A DNA stretch of 7,220 bases, from assembly GCA_017998495.1 (NCBI GenBank), contig JAGOCY010000066.1:1-7220 (forward strand), given 5' to 3'. Positions within the stretch are counted from its first letter, which is position 1. The number at the start of each line of letters is the position of its first letter. Source of the stretch: Corallincola sp. (GTDB taxonomy: Bacteria; Pseudomonadota; Gammaproteobacteria; Enterobacterales; Neiellaceae). The notes beneath the pieces were generated by a model. It was not told where the DNA came from and ran no database searches. It was given only the letters and a program-made list of their open reading frames with translations. Of the stretch, positions 1-7,220 are shown piece by piece. The position numbers and the translations under genes are program-made.

Positions 1-3147
<3,147 letters not shown>

Positions 3148-3226
3148 AGGGTCAGAGTCCTGTTCTATTTATAGTTTCGTCGCCGGGCGGAGCAGGGAGC
3201 ACGGATCAACTCACCAGGCAGGCAAT

Positions 3227-3254
3227 ACCATAACGACAGGTAAAACGTTTGCAA
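3227..3254 (-). promoter_or_regulatory. Candidate amylase promoter
   Basis: On the minus strand, TTGCAA (3254-3249) and TATGGT (3232-3227) are separated by 16 bp and could be the -35 and -10 boxes. Each matches the sigma-70 consensus at only four of six positions. The -35 would lie inside the operator-like sequence at 3240-3263, which suits repression. A TATAAA at about 3166-3172 is an alternative -10, but it has no convincing -35. This is a weak call from sequence alone. Confidence 0.3.
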
Positions 3255-3263
3255 AACGTTCAG
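3240..3263. promoter_or_regulatory. Candidate LacI-family operator upstream of the amylase
   Basis: GTAAAACGTTTGCA (3240-3253) matches the general LacI-family palindrome TGCAAACGTTTGCA at 11 of 14 positions, with a perfect right half. A second AAAACGTT (3253-3260) repeats the first (3242-3249) exactly 11 bp away, about one helical turn. LacI-family repressors commonly control maltodextrin and starch genes in gammaproteobacteria. No regulator gene lies in the window, so the regulator is inferred. Confidence 0.4.
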
Positions 3264-3370
3264 ACTGAACAATAGATGACCAGGTTACAGTTATGTGAAG
3301 TGAACGGCGTTAACTTGGTCGGACCAGCGATGTGGCTAAAAAGTTGGCATGGCCGCGACGGCCAGAAACA

Positions 3371-3394
3371 CAAAACCCGCCAAAAGGGCGGGTT
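3371..3394 (-). terminator. Intrinsic terminator of the leader-distal tRNA-Asn
   Basis: Read on the minus strand, AACCCGCC pairs perfectly with GGCGGGTT (8 bp) around a 5-nt loop, and the stem runs into TTTTG and a further TTT. It begins 15 nt after the CCA end of the tRNA gene at 3409-3485. This is a textbook rho-independent terminator. It separates the tRNA unit from the amylase promoter downstream on the same strand. Confidence 0.85.
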
Positions 3395-3408
3395 GGTGTG
3401 GGCGCTTG

Positions 3409-3485
3409 TGGCTCCCCAGGTAAGATTCGAACTTACGACCTGCGGATTAACAGTCCGTCGCTCTAACCGACTGAGCTACTGGGGA
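3409..3485 (-). tRNA. tRNA-Asn(GTT), copy 1
   Basis: A 77-nt cloverleaf on the minus strand with CCA encoded. The acceptor stem is TCCCCAG with CTGGGGA, the D-stem GCTC with GAGC, the anticodon stem ACGGA with TCCGC (four Watson-Crick pairs, with an A-C mismatch at the outer end) and the T-stem GTAAG with CTTAC around TTCGAAT. The anticodon loop CTGTTAA gives anticodon GTT, reading AAC and AAU. Discriminator base 73 is G, as expected for tRNA-Asn. The sequence is identical to the copy at 3610-3686. It has its own promoter (3508-3536) and terminator (3371-3394), so it is an independent single-gene unit. Confidence 0.97.
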
Positions 3486-3507
3486 ATAATCGCTTCAAGC
3501 GGGGCGC

Positions 3508-3536
3508 ATGTTACGGCCGGCAAACGGGGCTGTCAA
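3508..3536 (-). promoter_or_regulatory. Promoter of tRNA-Asn copy 1
   Basis: On the minus strand, a perfect -35 TTGACA (3536-3531) is followed after exactly 17 bp by TAACAT (3513-3508). The bases after the -10 are GCGCCCC (3507-3501), a GC-rich discriminator characteristic of stable-RNA promoters under ppGpp control. A start site near 3501 would leave a leader of about 15 nt before the mature tRNA. The same arrangement recurs 201 bp away upstream of copy 2. Confidence 0.8.
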
Positions 3537-3565
3537 CCTCTGTTTGGCGGCTGCTGAACGGCGCT

Positions 3566-3595
3566 AAAAAAACAAAACCCGCACTGCTGCGGGTT
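3566..3595 (-). terminator. Intrinsic terminator of tRNA-Asn copy 2
   Basis: On the minus strand, AACCCGC pairs with GCGGGTT (7 bp, extendable by one pair), followed by TTGTTTTTTT. It begins 14 nt after the CCA end of the tRNA at 3610-3686 and ends before the promoter of copy 1. The two tRNA genes are therefore probably transcribed separately. The outer stem (AACCCGC) matches the terminator of copy 1, while the loop and inner bases differ. Confidence 0.87.
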
Positions 3596-3609
3596 GGTGT
3601 TTTGAGACT

Positions 3610-3686
3610 TGGCTCCCCAGGTAAGATTCGAACTTACGACCTGCGGATTAACAGTCCGTCGCTCTAACCGACTGAGCTACTGGGGA
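3610..3686 (-). tRNA. tRNA-Asn(GTT), copy 2
   Basis: Identical over all 77 nt, including CCA, to the tRNA-Asn at 3409-3485: same acceptor stem TCCCCAG/CTGGGGA, anticodon GTT and G73. It is flanked upstream by its own TTGACA-17-TAACAT promoter (3709-3737) and downstream by its own terminator (3566-3595). The perfect identity contrasts with the diverged flanks. This implies strong selection or gene conversion on the tRNA body after duplication. Confidence 0.97.
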
Positions 3687-3708
3687 ACGACCGTCTCAAG
3701 CGGCGCGC

Positions 3709-3737
3709 ATGTTAAGCCGCGCCATACGGCCTGTCAA
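3709..3737 (-). promoter_or_regulatory. Promoter of tRNA-Asn copy 2
   Basis: On the minus strand, -35 TTGACA (3737-3732), a 17-bp spacer and -10 TAACAT (3714-3709) are followed by the GC-rich discriminator GCGCGCCG (3708-3701). Just upstream of the -35 lies an A-rich stretch (GCAAAAAACAA, 3750-3740) that could act as an UP element. The layout and spacing equal those of copy 1, although the spacer sequences have diverged. Confidence 0.82.
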
Positions 3738-3776
3738 CCGTTGTTTTTTGCGGTGCTGGCTAACCCTTGCAACCTC

Positions 3777-3806
3777 TTGTTACACAAGCTGATGCCGCCC
3801 TATGAT
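3777..3806 (+). promoter_or_regulatory. Candidate promoter of the AGCS symporter
   Basis: TTGTTA (3777-3782) and TATGAT (3801-3806) are separated by 18 bp. The -10 matches consensus at five of six positions and the -35 at four of six. The implied start near 3813 leaves a leader of about 50 nt. A perfect 5-bp inverted repeat, CTTGT-TAC-ACAAG (3776-3788), covers the -35 and could be a regulator site. The promoter diverges from that of tRNA-Asn copy 2. Confidence 0.4.
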
Positions 3807-3851
3807 GCGACAGGCGGGTTGCCTTATCGCCATCAGCGCAACAGAGATAAC

Positions 3852-3865
3852 AGGAGAGGGATGTG
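3852..3865 (+). promoter_or_regulatory. Ribosome binding site selecting a GTG start
   Basis: AGGAG (3852-3856), in an AGGAGAGGG run, lies 6 nt before GTG at 3863. An ATG at 3861 overlaps this GTG (ATGTG) but in another frame, where it would encode only eight residues before a TGA at 3885. The family-like N-terminus (about a dozen residues, then the first membrane helix) is in the GTG frame, so GTG is the symporter start. Confidence 0.75.
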
Positions 3866-5524
3866 CATACGTTCAATGAGTGGCTGATATGGCTGGACAG
3901 CCTGCTGGGGTCGGCGGCCTATTTCCCCTATCTGCTGGTTGGCGTTGGTGTGTTCTTCACCTTCTATTTGGGGTTTCCCCAGATCCGCTATTTCAATCAT
4001 GCCTGGAAAGTGGTTTCCGGGCGCTACGACGACAAGAGAGCACCGGGTGATACCAGCCACTTTCAGGCGCTGGCCACCGCGCTGTCGGGCACTGTCGGTA
4101 CCGGCAACATCAGTGGTGTGGCCCTGGCAATCTATTTCGGTGGGCCGGCGGCGCTGTTCTGGATGTGGGTGACCGCGTTCTTTGGCATGACTACCAAGTT
4201 TGTCGAGGTCACCCTGTCCCACAAGTATCGGGTGAAGACCGAAGACGGCAGCATGGCTGGCGGGCCGATGTATTACATGGATCGGCGGTTGAAGATGAAG
4301 TGGCTGGCCATCTTGTTTGCCGTGGCCACCGTGATCTGCTCTTTCGGCACCGGCAACATGCCGCAAATCAACAGCATTGCCAGCGCCATGGAGCGCGGCT
4401 TTGGCCTCGCACCGGCGATCACCGCTGGGGTGCTGGCAGTGATTTTGGCACTGGTCATTCTTGGCGGTATTCGCCGCATCGCCCTGGTCGCCAGTCGTCT
4501 GGTGCCAGCGATGGCCTGTGTCTATCTGTTCGGCGCGTTGGCGGTGATCATTCAGCATTACGACAACATCCTGCCGTCATTGGCCTCGGTGTTTGCCGAC
4601 GCCTTCACCGGTTCGGCGGCGGTTGGCGGCTTTCTGGGCGCCAGTTTTGCCTACGCCTTTAATCGCGGCGTCGCCCGCGGTCTCTTCTCCAACGAAGCAG
4701 GCCAGGGCTCAGCGCCTATCGCCCATGCAGCCGCCAAGGCCCATGAGCCGGTGTCAGAGGGGATAGTGGCGTTGCTCGAACCCTTTATCGACACCCTGAT
4801 CATCTGCACCATCACCGGCCTGGTGATCCTGGCGTCCGGGGTGTGGACCGAGAAGCACCAGAACCAGTTTCAAACGGCGGATATGCTCTACATCCAGGGC
4901 CAGTGGAGTGACCAGGATGACAGCCATCGCCTGCAGTTGGGGGCCTGGTTGACCAACCAGCCGTCAGATGTCGCGCTATACACCGGCTCAGTGACGGTGG
5001 TTGACGGTGTGGCCCAAAGTAGCGATTACACTCTGATTCATGCACGCTCGGTGGCTGAAGAGGTGCGCTACAGCGTCGCTGGTCATCCCTTTGATGGCGA
5101 GTTGACGGTGGTTAACGGCAAGCTGGCCAACAGCGAAGTGACACTCAATGGCCTGTCGCGCGTGCACTCTGCCCAGTTAACGGCCATTGCCTTCACGCGC
5201 AGCTTTATCGGCAGTTACGGTCAGCAGCTGCTGGCGCTGTCGTTGCTGCTGTTTGCCTTCTCCACCACCATCAGCTGGTCCTATTACGGTGACCGTGCCG
5301 TGCAGTACCTGCTGGGCTATCGCGCCATCATGCCGTACCGGGTGCTCTACGTGGCCGGTTTCGTGTGGGCGGCGCTGAGCGATACCACCACCATCTGGAA
5401 CCTGGCAGGGGTGGCGGTGGTGCTGATGACCCTGCCTAACTTGCTGGGCATCATGCTGCTTCATCGCGAGATGAAGGAAACCGTTCATGCCTATTGGCGT
5501 GGTTTGCGCCGCAAGGGTAGTTGA
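3863..5524 (+). CDS. AGCS-family Na+:alanine/glycine symporter (DagA-like)
   Basis: Inner-membrane secondary transporter of the alanine or glycine:cation symporter family (TC 2.A.25), importing alanine and/or glycine with Na+. The protein has 553 residues. Family hallmarks are visible: [12 protein letters not shown] at 74-85; the signature segment [16 protein letters not shown] at 93-108, which fits the PROSITE Na+:alanine symporter pattern; [11 protein letters not shown] at 129-139; [20 protein letters not shown] at 272-291; and [14 protein letters not shown] at 464-477. Multiple hydrophobic helices span the rest. A hydrophilic insert of about 110 residues (about 329-438) interrupts the core. 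Many family members are near 450-480 residues, but the marine DagA permease is also about 540, so the insert may define a subgroup. Translation starts at GTG. No T-rich terminator follows the stop, so readthrough into the downstream genes is possible. Substrate choice (alanine versus glycine, L versus D) cannot be read from the sequence. Confidence 0.93.
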   Translation: MHTFNEWLIWLDSLLGSAAYFPYLLVGVGVFFTFYLGFPQIRYFNHAWKVVSGRYDDKRAPGDTSHFQALATALSGTVGTGNISGVALAIYFGGPAALFWMWVTAFFGMTTKFVEVTLSHKYRVKTEDGSMAGGPMYYMDRRLKMKWLAILFAVATVICSFGTGNMPQINSIASAMERGFGLAPAITAGVLAVILALVILGGIRRIALVASRLVPAMACVYLFGALAVIIQHYDNILPSLASVFADAFTGSAAVGGFLGASFAYAFNRGVARGLFSNEAGQGSAPIAHAAAKAHEPVSEGIVALLEPFIDTLIICTITGLVILASGVWTEKHQNQFQTADMLYIQGQWSDQDDSHRLQLGAWLTNQPSDVALYTGSVTVVDGVAQSSDYTLIHARSVAEEVRYSVAGHPFDGELTVVNGKLANSEVTLNGLSRVHSAQLTAIAFTRSFIGSYGQQLLALSLLLFAFSTTISWSYYGDRAVQYLLGYRAIMPYRVLYVAGFVWAALSDTTTIWNLAGVAVVLMTLPNLLGIMLLHREMKETVHAYWRGLRRKGS

Positions 5525-5539
5525 CCCATCCCTTAGCCA

Positions 5540-5568
5540 TTGGCGGCTGCCGACCATTGGTCAATAAT
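5540..5568 (+). promoter_or_regulatory. Candidate promoter of the zinc-ribbon/yeaC/DUF349 cluster
   Basis: TTGGCG (5540-5545) and AATAAT (5563-5568) are separated by 17 bp. The -35 matches at four positions and the -10 at five. It sits in the 70-bp gap after the symporter stop and would start transcription near 5575. GACC-ATT-GGTC (5552-5562) forms a short inverted repeat in the spacer. The call is plausible but rests on pattern matching only. Confidence 0.33.
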
Positions 5569-5594
5569 GGCGGCCCCGATGGTGGAGTCTGTTC

Positions 5595-5909
5595 ATGGCC
5601 CTGATCGCTTGCCCCGCTTGCAACAAGCGGATCTCCAGCCGCAGCAGCCGCTGCCCGGCCTGTCACTGCCCGCTGGGCGAGGGCGATCAGGAGCGCCGTG
5701 ACAGCCACCTGCGTATTCTGCGCATCCAGCGTCAACAACGGTTCATGATGGGCAATGCGCTGGCGCTACTGCTATTTACTGGTGGCGCGGCCCTGACGTT
5801 CTGGTTCGGGGTAGACACGCCATGGCTGGTGACCGCCGGCCAGGTGATGATGGCGATTGGCCTGATCAGTTATCTGGGGGTGCGGGCATGGCAGATTTTC
5901 AGCAAGTAG
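5595..5909 (+). CDS. Small zinc-ribbon protein with two membrane helices
   Basis: A 104-residue protein of unknown function. The N-terminus holds a four-cysteine zinc ribbon: C6-P-A-C9 and C20-P-A-C23, with a further H24-C25. A basic, arginine-rich linker (about 34-49) follows, then two hydrophobic segments at about 51-72 and 77-97. The ribbon and basic linker probably face the cytoplasm, with a hairpin in the inner membrane. ATG at 5595 is preceded by GGAG (5584-5587) at a 7-nt spacing. The 3' end overlaps the next gene by 22 nt if that gene starts at 5888, which suggests coupled translation. The ribbon may bind protein or nucleic acid or be purely structural; nothing in the sequence decides this. 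I recognise no named family. Confidence 0.85.
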   Translation: MALIACPACNKRISSRSSRCPACHCPLGEGDQERRDSHLRILRIQRQQRFMMGNALALLLFTGGAALTFWFGVDTPWLVTAGQVMMAIGLISYLGVRAWQIFSK

Positions 5910-6202
5910 ATCCCGAGATGGCGGCCCTGCGTGAGCTGGTTGCCGCCATGGATGAGGGGGCTTTCCTGCGCCTGCGCACGGCCGTTGAAACTGGCCTATG
6001 GGAGGATGGTATCCGCCTGACCGATGACCAGCGCCGTTATGCGATGCAGGCCACCATGCTCTATCAGGCCTGGCATGGCGGTGGCAACGACCATCTGTCG
6101 ATTGCCAGCGACGGCCAGATCATTCACAAATCCAAGGCTGAGTTGAAAACCCAGTTTCGTTCCCAGGACCCCATTGCGAGGTTTGATCACGATGATCTTT
6201 AG
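5888..6202 (+). CDS. yeaC: YeaC-family protein (DUF1315)
   Basis: A small cytoplasmic protein of unknown function. The family is recognised from conserved segments: LRTAVETGLWEDGIRLTDDQ (about 31-50), MLYQAWH (about 58-64) and IASDGQIIHKSKAELK (about 71-86), which parallel E. coli YeaC (about 90 residues). From ATG 5888 it has 104 residues. This start has GGGGG (5876-5880) 7 nt upstream and lies inside the end of the zinc-ribbon gene. ATG at 5918 would give 94 residues, would align better with the E. coli N-terminus and would abut rather than overlap the upstream gene, but has a poorer ribosome site. The 3' end overlaps the following gene by 11 nt. No signal peptide, membrane helix or obvious catalytic motif is present. 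Family assignment is firm; the start is moderately sure. Confidence 0.88.
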   Translation: MADFQQVDPEMAALRELVAAMDEGAFLRLRTAVETGLWEDGIRLTDDQRRYAMQATMLYQAWHGGGNDHLSIASDGQIIHKSKAELKTQFRSQDPIARFDHDDL

Positions 6203-7220
6203 TCGACTGTTCCGTCCCGCCTGGTCTCACCCCGATGCCGGCAAACGTCTTGCGGCCGTTGCCACCCTTGATCCTGGCCGAGATGAGGAACGTCGCACCC
6301 TGCGCGAACTGGCCTTCAATGATGGCGACCGCCAGGTGCGGCTGGCGGCGTTGCAGCGTCTCGATACGCTGGAACTTTGGTATCTGGCTGGCCATCAGGA
6401 TGCCGACAGCGGCATTCGCAAGAGCGCCTTGGCGCGGGTCAGCGAGCAACTCTGTGATGGCGCTTTTGACGATGCCAAACGCAGCGATTTTGTCGGTCAC
6501 TGCAAAGACTCCAAACTGGTTGAATCGCTGTGGCGCCAGCTACCGAGCGCCAGCGCTCGCCGTGCGGCGTTGACCCGGCTCAATAAAGAACGGCTGTTTG
6601 CTGACGCCGCCGAGAGCGATGCAGACACCGCGTTGCGGCAGTGGGCAGTCAGCCACGTTAGCGACGACAAGCTGTTGCAGCGCCTGGCGCGCAAAGCCAG
6701 CGACAGCAGTGTGGCCAGTGCCGCCCAGCAGCTGCTGGATGAACGTGATGCCGTTGCCCGCCAGTTGGCCAGCCGCGCCGAGCGTTTGCGCCTGCTGTTG
6801 GCCAAGATCAACGCCTGGAGCGACAAGCTGGCCGAGCCGCAGGCGGTCAACCAGCAGCAGCTGGGTAGCCAGAGCGAGGCCCTGCTGGCTGAATGGCAGC
6901 AATTGCGGCCGGAGCTCGACAGCGAGCAGCAGCACAAGGGTGACCTGCTGGCAACGCGCCTCGGCGACAAACTCGCGACCCTGCAGCAGCAGTGGCAGGC
7001 GGCGCTTGCTGCCCAGCAACGCGCAGCAGCGGCCCAGGCCAAGGCCGGCGAACTGGAAAACGCGCTGCGCGATCACAGCCGACAGCTCGATGCCAGCCTG
7101 GCCGCAGGCGACACGCCCGATCTGGTGGCGGCGGCCGAACGGCTGCAGCACCTTGTTACTGAACTGAGCACTGCGGCGCTGGAAGTGGAACAGCTGCGTC
7201 ACCTGCGCACCTTGTGGCAG
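6192..7220 (+). CDS. DUF349-type protein, N-terminal part (cut by right edge)
   Basis: The reading frame is open for 343 codons to the window end. It begins MIFSRLFRPAWSHPDAGKRL, the type of opening I associate with large gammaproteobacterial DUF349 proteins. Residues about 15-190 form alpha-helical HEAT-like repeats with recurring D..R..AL.RL or LR.WAV patterns (for example 46-58 and 148-154). From about 185 onward the sequence is a long glutamine-, alanine- and leucine-rich coiled coil (for example LATLQQQWQAALAAQQ near 263). The DUF349 domains themselves would lie beyond the edge, so this name rests on N-terminal resemblance and context. ATG 6192 overlaps the yeaC stop by 11 nt, with GAGG (6178-6181) 10 nt upstream. 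It is probably cytoplasmic; the function of the family is unknown. Another HEAT/coiled-coil protein is possible. Confidence 0.72.
   Translation, partial: MIFSRLFRPAWSHPDAGKRLAAVATLDPGRDEERRTLRELAFNDGDRQVRLAALQRLDTLELWYLAGHQDADSGIRKSALARVSEQLCDGAFDDAKRSDFVGHCKDSKLVESLWRQLPSASARRAALTRLNKERLFADAAESDADTALRQWAVSHVSDDKLLQRLARKASDSSVASAAQQLLDERDAVARQLASRAERLRLLLAKINAWSDKLAEPQAVNQQQLGSQSEALLAEWQQLRPELDSEQQHKGDLLATRLGDKLATLQQQWQAALAAQQRAAAAQAKAGELENALRDHSRQLDASLAAGDTPDLVAAAERLQHLVTELSTAALEVEQLRHLRTLWQ

Larger units (their letters stand above)
3371..3737 (-). repeat. 201-bp tandem duplication of a tRNA-Asn transcription unit
   Basis: The -35 boxes (3531 and 3732), the -10 boxes (3508 and 3709) and the tRNA 3' ends (3409 and 3610) are each offset by exactly 201 bp, and the terminators by 201-202 bp. 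Unit 1 is about 3371-3536 and unit 2 about 3572-3737. The 22-nt leader regions between -10 and tRNA are of equal length and share CTTGA-type sequence. Promoter spacers and terminator loops differ. Confidence 0.85.

Noticed and set aside
3371..3737. tRNA-Asn locus as an integration site for a genomic island
   Set aside because: Two tRNA copies could suggest an att duplication, but both are complete with their own promoters and terminators, and no integrase, partial tRNA fragment or foreign-looking gene is present.
3276..3887. Plus-strand frames at 3276-3557 and 3609-3887 sharing VRFELTTCGLTVRRSNRLSY
   Set aside because: The shared peptide is the antisense translation of the tRNA-Asn genes, a well-known source of spurious protein annotations.
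3833..4558. 241-codon minus-strand frame opposite the symporter
   Set aside because: It is H/Q/G/R-rich without motifs and is a shadow of the AGCS coding sequence, whose family signatures are intact.
5525..5594. Possible terminator after the symporter
   Set aside because: CCATT/AATGG and GACC/GGTC can form only short stems, and no T-run follows. Not supported as an intrinsic terminator.
6497..7202. Minus-strand frames at 6497-7042 and 6540-7202, and the plus-strand frame at 6598-7167
   Set aside because: Serine/leucine/arginine-rich or otherwise biased shadows of the HEAT/coiled-coil gene, which has a good start, a coupled overlap and a continuous frame to the window end.

Overview
The window reads as chromosomal DNA of a GC-rich gammaproteobacterium. 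The evidence is a YeaC/DUF1315 protein, a DUF349-type protein, a DagA-like Na+/amino-acid symporter, enterobacterial-style tRNA-Asn genes with encoded CCA, and a signal-peptide-bearing extracellular amylase. Aeromonadales or a related aquatic or marine lineage fits best, but the genus cannot be decided from this sequence. No mobile element, integrase or CRISPR array is visible.

Layout. (1) Positions 1-3147, minus strand: a large secreted modular alpha-amylase, open at the left edge. In order it has a signal peptide, two copies of a roughly 80-residue WYFRGTPN.W module, a PKD domain, a third copy of the module, a chitobiase/Fn3-like beta domain, a complete GH13 catalytic barrel and most of the C-terminal beta domain. 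(2) Positions 3148-3370: the amylase 5' region, with a possible LacI-family operator and promoter, plus two small palindromes and no gene. (3) Positions 3371-3737, minus strand: two identical tRNA-Asn(GTT) genes, each with its own promoter and intrinsic terminator. All parts repeat at an offset of about 201 bp, so this is a tandem duplication of a whole transcription unit. (4) Positions 3738-3862: a divergent intergenic region with a candidate promoter for the next gene. (5) Positions 3863-5524, plus strand: an AGCS-family Na+:alanine/glycine symporter with an unusual, internally repeated soluble insertion of about 110 residues. (6) Positions 5595-7220, plus strand: three overlapping genes (zinc-ribbon membrane protein, YeaC/DUF1315, DUF349-type protein cut by the right edge) that look like a translationally coupled operon.

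How they relate. The amylase degrades external starch and probably answers to a sugar-responsive repressor. The symporter brings in alanine or glycine with Na+. The tRNA genes are housekeeping, and their promoters carry the GC-rich discriminator typical of stringently controlled stable RNA. The zinc-ribbon/YeaC/DUF349 cluster has no known function; its tight overlap is the best candidate here for an undescribed functional unit.
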